This document shows positions 54,347 through 61,775 of a stretch of 64,000 nucleotides of DNA, piece by piece. Position numbers and translations under genes: made by a program. The notes under the pieces were generated by a model that was given only the letters and a program-made list of their open reading frames with translations, ran no database searches and was not told the DNA's origin. The DNA comes from Epilithonimonas sp042695135 (lineage in GTDB: Bacteria; Bacteroidota; Bacteroidia; Flavobacteriales; Weeksellaceae). Numbering within the stretch: position 1 is the stretch's first letter; each line of letters starts with the position of its first letter. The DNA lies in assembly GCF_042695135.1 (NCBI RefSeq), contig NZ_CP170547.1:1054001-1118000 (forward strand), in the 5' to 3' direction.

Positions 54347-54366
54347 TTTGCGAACTTTGCGTTTAA
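54347..54366. repeat. Single copy of the GCGAACTTTGCGTTTAA repeat type
   Basis: TTTGCGAACTTTGCGTTTAA matches the outer arm of the inverted repeats around the GxxExxY gene (60942-60961) at 17 of 20 positions. It may be a relic of the same repeat family. Confidence 0.5.
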
Positions 54367-54404
54367 TTTTTCAGCAGATATCTAAGATTGCTTTTATAAC
54401 AAGT

Positions 54405-55022
54405 ATGAATAACAAGATTCTTTTACCCATATTTTATTTACCACCCATTTCATGGTTCTCAGTTTTTTTGGATCCCGAAAACGAAATTATTTTCGAACAA
54501 TTTGAGAATTTTCCAAAACAAACCTATAGAAACCGCGCAGTAATCTATGGTGCAAACGGGAAATTACCACTCATCATCCCCATCAAGCATACGGGAAAAA
54601 GAGAGCTGAAAGATATCGAAATTTCTTTCACAGAAGACTGGCAGAAACTCCATTGGAAATCCATCAAAACAGCTTACCAAAGCACGCCTTACTTTGAGTA
54701 TTATGAAGATAAACTGAAAAGTATTTTCGAAGAAAAAGTAGATTCATTAGTAGAATTTAATCTGAAAGCTTTGAAAGTCATTCTTAACATTCTTAAAACT
54801 GAAAAGGATTTTACGCTGACAGAAGAATATTTCCAAACACCTGAATCAGAAAATTACAGAGAGAAGTTTTCTGCCAAATCAGAGTCACAAACAGAAATGC
54901 CGGAATATTACCAAAGCTTTTCCGATAAAAACGGATTTTTAAAAGATCTTTCAATTTTGGATCTGATTTGTAACATCGGACCCGAAAGTCTGACATATAT
55001 TAAAAATATCAAAATCAATTAA
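54405..55022 (+). CDS. WbqC-family protein
   Basis: The 205-residue protein starts at ATG 54405; a longer frame back to 54348 runs through the repeat and is rejected. It has MNNKILLPIFYLPPISWF, QTYRNRAVIYGANGKLPL and LPLIIPIKHTGKRELKDIEI segments of the WbqC family, which contains enzymes acting on nucleotide-linked sugars in some O-antigen loci. The activity here is not determined. It precedes a subtilisin-like gene by 12 bases. Confidence 0.82.
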   Translation: MNNKILLPIFYLPPISWFSVFLDPENEIIFEQFENFPKQTYRNRAVIYGANGKLPLIIPIKHTGKRELKDIEISFTEDWQKLHWKSIKTAYQSTPYFEYYEDKLKSIFEEKVDSLVEFNLKALKVILNILKTEKDFTLTEEYFQTPESENYREKFSAKSESQTEMPEYYQSFSDKNGFLKDLSILDLICNIGPESLTYIKNIKIN

Positions 55023-55034
55023 TAATATTTAAAT

Positions 55035-56720
55035 ATGAAAAAAATATTGATAGCAGCTGCTTTTTATAGTGGATTTGCAATAATTGCAGCACAAACAGTT
55101 GCTCCGGAAAATGATAAGGATTTAAAAACGTGGTATCATAAAGATTACTCAACAACAAAAGTTTACGGTGTAAATACGGAAAATGCCTATAAATTCTTGG
55201 AATCTAAAGGTCTTAAACCAAAGACAGTTGTTGTAGGCGTTTTGGACAGCGGTGTAGAAGTGGATCATCCGGGATTGGCAAAAAATATGTGGAAAAATCC
55301 GAATGAAGTCCCAAACAACGGAAAAGATGATGACGGAAACGGATATATCGATGATGTTTACGGTTGGAATTTCTTAGGCGGAAAAAACGGCGACATCGAT
55401 GTTGATAATATGGAAGTTACCCGTGTGGTAAAAAAATACAAACCAGTTTTCGAAGGCGATGATTCTGCAAAAAATAAGGAGAATCAAACCAAAATGCCGG
55501 AAGAATTTGCAATGTATATGAAGTCCAAAGAAATCTTCACCAAAAAAGGTGAGGAAGCAAAACAAAACCTTCAGCTTTATACAATGATCAACAACGCCAT
55601 TCCTGATATGGTAAAATTGCTGAACGGGAAAAACCTTACCAAAGAAAATTTGGCAGGTATCAAACCTGCAAATCAGCAGGAAGCGATGGCAATGCAGGTT
55701 CTTTCTCAGGTTTCCAATGATCCGCAGATTGCCGGTAAATCTTCCGCTGAAGTAGAAAAATATCTGAAAGATCAGATGAAAGAAGCTTTGGATTATTTTA
55801 CACCGCAAGCCGAGAAAGGTTTCAACCTGGATTTTGACCCGAGAGCATCTATCGTTGGTGATAATTACGATGATTATTCTGAAAAAAAATATGGTAACAA
55901 TCATTACGAAGGTCCGGATGCAAAACACGGAACTCACGTTGCGGGAATCATCGCAGGCCTAGCAAACGGATCGGAAAACCAATACGGCGTTGCATCCAGA
56001 GTTGCGAAAATTATGACAGTAAGAGCCGTTCCGGATGGTGACGAAAGAGATAAAGATGTGGCAAATGCTGTTCGTTATGCAGTTGATAACGGTGCAAAAA
56101 TCCTTAACATGAGTTTTGGGAAACCAGTTTCTCCTGGTAAAAACGTGGTTTGGGATGCTTTCAAATACGCAGAAAGCAAAGGGGTTCTTTTGGTGAAAGC
56201 AGCCGGAAATGAAAATGAAGATATTGCCGATCATCAATATTTTCCTACCAATTTCAAATCGCCAATGGATGAAAAACCTTTTATTAGCAATATGATTGTT
56301 GTAGGTGCCAATACTAATAACGCAGATGCATTAAAAGCAAGTTTTTCTAACTATGATGCGAAAATGGTGGATGTATTTGCACCTGGAGATAAAATCTATT
56401 CAACGGTTCCGGATGGTAAATACGAGTATTTGCAAGGGACATCTATGGCTTCTCCTGTAGTTGCGGGTTCTGCCGCAGTTTTGCTGGCTTACATGCCAAA
56501 TCTAAAACCAGATCAAATCATAGAATCACTGGTTAAAACATCGAATGCAAATACTACTAACGGTTTTGATAAATTGTCAAGATCTGCAGGTGTTATAGAT
56601 GTAGCAAAAGCTGCAGAATATGCTTATAATAATTTTTATAAGTCTAATGCGTCTTCAAAATCTACAAAAAAAGAGAAAAAACAAAAGCTTAACAAATCAA
56701 TTGATAAGAGCAAGCTCTAG
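55035..56720 (+). CDS. Exported subtilisin-type serine protease (S8)
   Basis: The 561-residue protease has a signal peptide (about 1-21). The catalytic triad is Asp71 (VVVGVLDSGVEVDHPG), His298 (KHGTHVAGIIAGL) and Ser470 (GTSMASPVVAGSAAV), with oxyanion Asn392. About 200 residues lie between Asp and His, an insertion also seen in Bacteroidetes homologues (about 110-295, helical, Lys/Glu-rich). The tail ends in a Lys-rich segment with no type A sorting domain, so it should be periplasmic or outer-membrane bound. Confidence 0.94.
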   Translation: MKKILIAAAFYSGFAIIAAQTVAPENDKDLKTWYHKDYSTTKVYGVNTENAYKFLESKGLKPKTVVVGVLDSGVEVDHPGLAKNMWKNPNEVPNNGKDDDGNGYIDDVYGWNFLGGKNGDIDVDNMEVTRVVKKYKPVFEGDDSAKNKENQTKMPEEFAMYMKSKEIFTKKGEEAKQNLQLYTMINNAIPDMVKLLNGKNLTKENLAGIKPANQQEAMAMQVLSQVSNDPQIAGKSSAEVEKYLKDQMKEALDYFTPQAEKGFNLDFDPRASIVGDNYDDYSEKKYGNNHYEGPDAKHGTHVAGIIAGLANGSENQYGVASRVAKIMTVRAVPDGDERDKDVANAVRYAVDNGAKILNMSFGKPVSPGKNVVWDAFKYAESKGVLLVKAAGNENEDIADHQYFPTNFKSPMDEKPFISNMIVVGANTNNADALKASFSNYDAKMVDVFAPGDKIYSTVPDGKYEYLQGTSMASPVVAGSAAVLLAYMPNLKPDQIIESLVKTSNANTTNGFDKLSRSAGVIDVAKAAEYAYNNFYKSNASSKSTKKEKKQKLNKSIDKSKL

Positions 56721-56742
56721 AAAAATAATCTTATAACTAAAT

Positions 56743-56776
56743 AAAAAATCTGAGAATTTTCTCAGATTTTTTATTT
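56743..56776 (+). terminator. Terminator of the S8 protease gene
   Basis: AAAAAATCTGAGAA and TTCTCAGATTTTTT form a stem with a small loop and T-rich tail. Confidence 0.85.
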
Positions 56777-56826
56777 TTTGCCTTTGGCATAATTTTTTAT
56801 AATAACTTAGTATTAATTTTAAAACT

Positions 56827-57318
56827 ATGAAACAATTATTTTTTTTAGGGGTGGTATCCGCAACTTTGCTGGTTACTTCTTGTGCTAGTAAGAGCGGCTT
56901 AAGCGCTGGCGAAGCACAAACTTTACGTTCTGACGTTATGAAACTTAAGGGTCAATGGGATATTAGTAATGTAGATTATAACAAAGAATTCAGTGTGAAA
57001 CCTTTTGACGAAGGTGTTAGCATTAATTGTTTTGTTGGTAGTTCGTGGACTTTTATTCCTAATAATTATACAGGAACTTACACGTTGCACGGTAGTGCTG
57101 CTTGTCCGGAAAGAATCCAGAATATTACCTTCAGTGTAGATAAAACCGGTGTTGTTTCCATTAAAAAAGTTGGTGAAGGCGAAAAAGCAAAAAAAGTATC
57201 AGGAGGTTACAAACTTATGCTTGAAAATCCAACTGCAACCACTTTTACATTGGTACAGTCTGTGACGGCTGAAGGAAAACCAATGGATATCCGTTATAAT
57301 TTTGTAAGAACCAAATAA
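56827..57318 (+). CDS. Lipocalin-like lipoprotein
   Basis: The 163-residue protein has a lipobox ending LLVTSC (Cys 19) and a single small barrel (about 35-160) with a GXW near its start (LKGQWDISNV) and repeated beta strands, like bacterial lipocalins. Lipid or membrane-repair roles are known for some lipocalins; ligand here is unknown. It is 17 bases before the OmpA-type gene and likely in one transcript with it. Confidence 0.8.
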   Translation: MKQLFFLGVVSATLLVTSCASKSGLSAGEAQTLRSDVMKLKGQWDISNVDYNKEFSVKPFDEGVSINCFVGSSWTFIPNNYTGTYTLHGSAACPERIQNITFSVDKTGVVSIKKVGEGEKAKKVSGGYKLMLENPTATTFTLVQSVTAEGKPMDIRYNFVRTK

Positions 57319-57335
57319 TCAATAAACCAAATAAA

Positions 57336-58031
57336 ATGAAATTAAATAAATTAAATGTTGCTGCTTTTATGATCTCGGGATCTTTGTTATTGACAAGTTG
57401 TGAAGCAGTACAAAATGCCAACAATACTCAAAAAGGTGCGGCTATCGGTACAGCGGCAGGTGCAGTTCTTGGAGGTATTTTAGGGAACAACATAGGAAAA
57501 GGTGGTAATGCGCCGCTGGGTGCTGTTTTGGGTGGAGTAGTTGGTGGAGTTGCCGGTGGAGTTATTGGTAACAAAATGGATAAACAAGCCAAAGAGATTA
57601 AAGAAGTTTTACCTGGAGCAGAAGTGGAAAGAGTAGGAGAAGGTATCAAAGTGACATTGCACGAAAATACAGTTAATTTTGACTTCAACTCATCTACATT
57701 AACAAGTCTTGCAAAAACTAATCTTGATAAATTAGTCACAGTTTTGAAAAATAATCCTGATACCAATATTAATATCTATGGTTATACAGACAGTGTTGGT
57801 AGTGATTCTTATAATTTGAGTTTATCCGATAAAAGAGCTGCTGCAGTGAAAAGTTATTTTTCATCTGCCGGAGTATCTTCTACAAGATTATTCCCTCAGG
57901 GTATGGGAGAAGCTAATCCTGTTGCAACAAATGATACCGACGCTGGCAGAGCACAAAACAGACGGGTAGAATTTGCAATCACAGCAAATGAAAAAATGAT
58001 TAATGATGCGGCTCAGGCTGGATCAAATTAA
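57336..58031 (+). CDS. OmpA-family glycine-zipper lipoprotein
   Basis: The 231-residue lipoprotein (LLLTSCEAV, Cys 22) has a glycine-zipper stretch (about 35-83; IGTAAGAVLGGILGNNIG, VLGGVVGGVAGGVIGNKM). An OmpA C-terminal domain follows (about 110-220; NFDFNSSTL, YGYTDSVGSDSYNLSLSDKR, GRAQNRRVEFAI). The last motif binds the peptidoglycan diamino acid through the conserved Asp and Arg. It links the outer membrane to the cell wall. Confidence 0.93.
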   Translation: MKLNKLNVAAFMISGSLLLTSCEAVQNANNTQKGAAIGTAAGAVLGGILGNNIGKGGNAPLGAVLGGVVGGVAGGVIGNKMDKQAKEIKEVLPGAEVERVGEGIKVTLHENTVNFDFNSSTLTSLAKTNLDKLVTVLKNNPDTNINIYGYTDSVGSDSYNLSLSDKRAAAVKSYFSSAGVSSTRLFPQGMGEANPVATNDTDAGRAQNRRVEFAITANEKMINDAAQAGSN

Positions 58032-58058
58032 TAATTATTTTATTTTCCAATAAATAGT

Positions 58059-58084
58059 AAACCGCAATTTGCGGTTTTTTTATT
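58059..58084 (+). terminator. Terminator of the lipocalin-ompA pair, overlapping the next promoter
   Basis: AAACCGCAA (58059-58067) and TTGCGGTTT (58069-58077) form a stem followed by T residues. The -33 element of the next promoter lies within the right arm. Confidence 0.85.
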
Positions 58085-58099
58085 TTAATGCTACTTTTG
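58069..58099 (+). promoter_or_regulatory. Promoter of the polyprenyl-arabinose gene cluster
   Basis: TTG (58069-58071), a 20-base spacer and TACTTTTG (58092-58099) fit the Bacteroidetes consensus. The start codon at 58120 leaves about 15 nt of leader. The -33 box is shared with the preceding terminator stem. Confidence 0.65.
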
Positions 58100-58119
58100 T
58101 AAGAATATTGAAACAATTG

Positions 58120-59007
58120 ATGAAAAACTATTTAAAATTAATAAGGGTAGAACAATGGGTTAAGAATTTATTTGTTTTTGCACCGTTATTTTTTTCAGGG
58201 AAGATCACAAATACTCATTTATTCTACGAGAGTATTTTTGCATTCTTGGTTTTCTCTTTTACGGCAAGTTCTATTTATATCATCAATGATTATTTTGATA
58301 TAGAATCGGATAAAAGACATCCGGAAAAGAAAAACCGTCCTTTGGCATGCGGTGCTGTTTCAAAAAGAAAAGCAGAATTCTTATTTGCATTTTTAGTAAT
58401 ATTATCTATAGCTTCTGTCTTCATCGGGAATTATATTTTCCACACCAATTTTTGGAAATTTGGAGTCATCATAGGATTTTACTTTGTAATGAATCTTTTC
58501 TATACATTCAAGTTAAAACAAGTTGCAATTGTCGATATTTGTATCATTGCAATTGGTTTTGTTCTGAGAGTATTAGCAGGCGGGTATGTAACGGGAATTA
58601 TAGTGACAAATTGGGCAATCCTACTAACTTTTGTTTTAGCACTTGTTTTGGCAATTGGAAAGAGAAGAGGAGAGTTAATCAATGCTCAGATCTCTGGAAA
58701 GACAAGAAAGGCACTTGATGGTTATAATGTTCAGTTTGCAGATATCGCGCTTTCTATCAGCTGTACTCTGGCAATTATTTGTTATTTGATGTTTACCTTG
58801 TCGCCGGAAGTTCAGGCCAGATTTCATCCGAGAGTTTTCTATACCGTTATTTTCGTGGTTTTTGCATTCTTAAGATATTTGCAGCAGACCTTAGTCTACA
58901 ACAAAACCGAATCTCCAACCAAAATAGTTTACAAAGACCGATATATACAGATTACAATTGTCCTTTGGGTCATAGTTTTCCTGTTGCAGATCTATTTCAA
59001 AAAATAA
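58120..59007 (+). CDS. UbiA-type decaprenyl-phosphate phosphoribosyltransferase-like enzyme
   Basis: The 295-residue membrane enzyme should transfer 5-phosphoribose from PRPP to a polyprenyl phosphate. It starts at ATG 58120 (a longer frame from 58069 covers the promoter). The first aspartate box reads INDYFDIESDKRHPEKKNRP (N56-D57, D60, D64, then H67-P68), like the NDxxDxxxDxxHPxKxxRP of mycobacterial Rv3806c, not the NDxxD(I/V)E form of menaquinone enzymes. Eight or more hydrophobic segments are predicted. It is the first gene of a cluster with dprE1- and dprE2-like genes. Confidence 0.87.
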   Translation: MKNYLKLIRVEQWVKNLFVFAPLFFSGKITNTHLFYESIFAFLVFSFTASSIYIINDYFDIESDKRHPEKKNRPLACGAVSKRKAEFLFAFLVILSIASVFIGNYIFHTNFWKFGVIIGFYFVMNLFYTFKLKQVAIVDICIIAIGFVLRVLAGGYVTGIIVTNWAILLTFVLALVLAIGKRRGELINAQISGKTRKALDGYNVQFADIALSISCTLAIICYLMFTLSPEVQARFHPRVFYTVIFVVFAFLRYLQQTLVYNKTESPTKIVYKDRYIQITIVLWVIVFLLQIYFKK

Positions 59008-59087
59008 TATCGCTGGTCAAAAATAGATATGAGTTTGAAGAAATTAAGGCGATTAATTTTGATCTTTAAAAAAATAAGAAACAACAG

Positions 59088-60404
59088 ATGAAACCGAATT
59101 TTATACAAAAAGTAACCAATTGGGGAAATTTTCCGGTTGTAGAAAAAGAAATGCGGTCAGATGATTCTGTTTCGAAGATTAAAAAGTTTGTAAAAGAAAA
59201 TAACGAAGTTATTGCAAGAGGAAATGGCCGCTGTTATGGCGATGCTTCTCTTGGAGAACATATTTTTTCTACCAAAAGACTTAATAAATTTATCTCTTTT
59301 GACAGACTCAATGGCGTTATCGAATGCGAATCCGGTGTACTTTTGTCAGAAATTTTAGAAGTTTCTGTTCCGCAGGGTTACTTTCTTTATGTGACACCTG
59401 GAACCAAATATATTTCCGTGGGAGGCGCAATCGCTTCTGATGTTCACGGGAAAAACCACCACGCAGAAGGCTGCTTTTCAGAATATGTGATTGAATTTAA
59501 ATTAATGGATGAAAATACCGAAGTCATTACTTGTTCACGCGAACAAAACTCAGACAAATTCTGGGCTACGATTGGCGGAATGGGACTTACCGGAATCATT
59601 CTCTCAGCTAAATTCAAACTGAAAAATATAGAAACTTCTTACATCCGACAAGAAAGCATCAAAGCAGAAAATCTGGATGAGGTTTTCCGATTGTTTGATG
59701 AAAGCGAGGATTGGACGTACAATGTGGCTTGGATCGATTGTTTTCAAAAAGGGAAAAACCTTGGACGTTCGATTTTAATGAGAGGCGAACACGCTTTGAA
59801 AGCCGAATTAACATCCAGCCTTCAAAAAAAATCTTTAAGACTGAAAGAAAAATTCAAACCGACTGTTCCGTTTTATTTTCCCGGATTTGTGCTTAATTCT
59901 TTAAGTATTAAGATTTTTAATTTCCTTTATTATAACAAACAGACAAAAAAGCAACTTAATAATTTTATAGATTATGAGACCTTTTTCTATCCTTTGGATG
60001 TTATCAATGATTGGAATAAAATCTACGGAAAAAACGGATTTATTCAATATCAGATGGTAATTCCAAAAGAAAACGGAAAAGAAGGAATGAAACAGATCCT
60101 TGAAACAATCGCCAGAAGCGGGAACGGTTCTTTCCTGGCTGTTTTGAAACTTTTCGGAAAGAATAATCCTAAGACCTATAATTCTTTTCCTGTCGAAGGT
60201 TACACGTTGGCTTTGGATTTCAAGGTTAATAAAGGATTAAGGAAATTAGTCGATCAACTCGACACAATTGTAGAGAATTTCGGCGGAAGAATTTATTTAA
60301 CCAAAGACAGTATGAGCCGTTCATCTCTTACCAACTATCTTCAAAACGTTAACTCTCCGAAGTTTGTATCACTTCAGCATAAAAGAATTATTAGCAGAAA
60401 TTAA
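59088..60404 (+). CDS. DprE1-like FAD oxidase
   Basis: By family, DprE1 oxidises the 2'-OH of polyprenylphosphoryl-ribose to a keto intermediate. The 438-residue protein has the FAD-binding elements ARGNGRCYGDASLGEH and TPGTKYISVGGAIASDVHGKNHH, nearly the same as the mycobacterial sequence, and the later IGGMGLTGIILSAKFKL. The C-terminal segment GYTLALDF aligns with GWNICVDF of M. tuberculosis DprE1, so the benzothiazinone-target cysteine is Ala375 here; the catalytic Lys of the KDS motif is Lys406. The stop codon (60402-60404) lies inside the left arm of an inverted repeat. Confidence 0.87.
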   Translation: MKPNFIQKVTNWGNFPVVEKEMRSDDSVSKIKKFVKENNEVIARGNGRCYGDASLGEHIFSTKRLNKFISFDRLNGVIECESGVLLSEILEVSVPQGYFLYVTPGTKYISVGGAIASDVHGKNHHAEGCFSEYVIEFKLMDENTEVITCSREQNSDKFWATIGGMGLTGIILSAKFKLKNIETSYIRQESIKAENLDEVFRLFDESEDWTYNVAWIDCFQKGKNLGRSILMRGEHALKAELTSSLQKKSLRLKEKFKPTVPFYFPGFVLNSLSIKIFNFLYYNKQTKKQLNNFIDYETFFYPLDVINDWNKIYGKNGFIQYQMVIPKENGKEGMKQILETIARSGNGSFLAVLKLFGKNNPKTYNSFPVEGYTLALDFKVNKGLRKLVDQLDTIVENFGGRIYLTKDSMSRSSLTNYLQNVNSPKFVSLQHKRIISRN

Positions 60405-60475
60405 ACGCAAGTTGCGCAAAGATTGTATAATTCATTGAAATAATCGATTCGCAAAGATGCTTCGCTCACCAAAGA
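60401..60475 (+). repeat. Left inverted-repeat arm
   Basis: It begins TTAAACGCAAGTTGCGCAAA and contains TAATCGATTCGCAAAGATGC further in. The first TAA is the stop codon of the dprE1-like gene. Confidence 0.9.
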
Positions 60476-60491
60476 AAAACACAATAAAAAA

Positions 60492-60872
60492 ATGAACGAA
60501 AATGAAATTTCTAAAATTATTTTTGATGCCGGGTTGAAAATTCATAGAAAAATTGGTACTGGACTTTATGAAAGGGTTTATGAAGAATGTCTATATTATG
60601 AGCTAAAGAAGTCAGGATTAAACGTTGAGCGACAAAAAAGTTTACAAATACAATATGAAGATTTGCTGATTCAAGATGCTTTTCGAGTTGATTTGTTAAT
60701 TGAAGAAAAGGTTATTGTAGAATTGAAATCAGCCACAGAATCGGGACAGCATATTTTCGAAGCACAATTATTAAATTATTTGAGATTAGGAAAATATAAA
60801 CTTGGAATGGTTCTGAACTTCAATCTTCCTTTTTTCAAAAATGGAGTAAGAAGAATTGTGAATGGTCTGTAA
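60492..60872 (+). CDS. GxxExxY protein (PD-(D/E)XK-like)
   Basis: The 126-residue protein belongs to the GxxExxY family (PDDEXK_3). The name-giving motif is GLYERVY (G24, E27, Y30). A nuclease-like core is seen with D67 in FRVDLLIEEK, E77 and K79 in VIVELKSA, and Gln92 in FEAQLLNYL. No nuclease activity has been shown for the family to my knowledge. The gene is enclosed by inverted repeats, and the reading frame is intact. It is not obviously linked in function with the sugar genes on either side. Confidence 0.9.
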   Translation: MNENEISKIIFDAGLKIHRKIGTGLYERVYEECLYYELKKSGLNVERQKSLQIQYEDLLIQDAFRVDLLIEEKVIVELKSATESGQHIFEAQLLNYLRLGKYKLGMVLNFNLPFFKNGVRRIVNGL

Positions 60873-60885
60873 AAAAAATAATTAA

Positions 60886-60961
60886 TCCTTGATGAGCGAA
60901 GCATCTTTGCGAATCGATTAGAAGGGATAAAAGGATAAAACTTTGCGCAACTTGCGTTTAA
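60886..60961 (-). repeat. Right inverted-repeat arm
   Basis: This is the reverse complement of the left arm with one base more in the central spacer. It ends CTTTGCGCAACTTGCGTTTA and is 12 bases before the start codon of the dprE2-like gene. Confidence 0.9.
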
Positions 60962-60973
60962 AAAAAATTAAAT

Positions 60974-61699
60974 ATGATCGTACTTGGTTCCAATTCCGAA
61001 GTTGCGCAGGCATTCGTAGAAGAATGTCTTGCAAAAGGCGAAAAATTCCCAACTATTTATTTGTTGAGTTCCAATCCGGGAACGACTGAGAAATTTGCAG
61101 ACCATATTCAGGTGAAGTTTTTCCAGAACTCTGAGATTATTCTAATGGATCTGATGAATGAAATCGATTATAAAACCTTGGAAAACATCAATTCCGATAT
61201 CTTATTTTGCGCTTCCGGGTTTCTTGGTTTGAGTACAGAAGACGGACTTTATGACGATGAAAATACGGAAAGAATTATTGATATCAATTATGCAAAATTA
61301 GTTCCTGTTCTTAATTTCTTTGCAAAGAAAATGGAATCCAGAAGAACCGGAACCATGATCGTTCTATCTTCTGTTGCAGGTGAAAGAGGAAGACAAAGCA
61401 ATTTTATTTATGGCAGTGCAAAAGCAGCTTTGACAGCTTACTTAAGCGGATTGAGAAATTATCTCTTTGATAAAAAAGTTCACGTTTTGACTGTAAAACC
61501 GGGTTTTATGGATACCAAAATGACAGAGGGTTTACCACTGAATCCAACTCTTACAGCATCTCCGAAAAAAGCTGCTGAAGGAATTTATAAAGCTTATAAA
61601 AATAAAAAAGATGTGGCGTACGTTTTACCAATTTGGGCAGTCATAATGATGATTATCAGAAATATTCCTGAATTTATCTTTAAGAAATTAAAGCTGTAA
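60974..61699 (+). CDS. DprE2-like short-chain reductase
   Basis: By family, DprE2 reduces the keto intermediate from DprE1 with NADH to give polyprenylphosphoryl-arabinose. The 241-residue SDR has the nucleotide motif VLGSNSEVAQA, the INYAKLV segment, and SSVAGERGRQSNFIYGSAKA with Ser132/133, Tyr146 and Lys150. Its C-terminal membrane-associating segment, RNIPEFIFKKL, is also similar to mycobacterial DprE2 (RHIPRSIFRKL). The first ATG is 12 bases after the right repeat arm. Confidence 0.85.
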   Translation: MIVLGSNSEVAQAFVEECLAKGEKFPTIYLLSSNPGTTEKFADHIQVKFFQNSEIILMDLMNEIDYKTLENINSDILFCASGFLGLSTEDGLYDDENTERIIDINYAKLVPVLNFFAKKMESRRTGTMIVLSSVAGERGRQSNFIYGSAKAALTAYLSGLRNYLFDKKVHVLTVKPGFMDTKMTEGLPLNPTLTASPKKAAEGIYKAYKNKKDVAYVLPIWAVIMMIIRNIPEFIFKKLKL

Positions 61700-61775
61700 T
61701 AAGGTTTAAGGTAATAGAATTTAGGTAAATTTAATTCCTAACTACAACTTCAAACTTAATCCTTAAATCTGAAAT

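Larger units (their letters stand above)
60401..60961. mobile_element. GxxExxY gene enclosed by inverted repeats (putative mobile unit)
   Basis: The unit consists of a left arm (60401-60475), a small gene (60492-60872) and a right arm (60886-60961). The arms share a perfect 21-base outer block (60401-60421 versus 60941-60961 in reverse complement) and a perfect 28-base inner block (60441-60468 versus 60893-60920), with a divergent 19/20-base spacer between the blocks. No target-site duplication could be made out. The arms are each internally palindromic (for example CGCAAGTTGCG). It sits exactly between the dprE1- and dprE2-like genes of an otherwise tight cluster. Structure is certain; mobility is inferred. 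Confidence 0.6.

Noticed and set aside
55374..55937. 187-codon minus-strand frame inside the subtilisin gene
   Set aside because: Antisense shadow, rich in Phe and Ile from reading Lys/Glu codons backwards; the protease frame has clear motifs.
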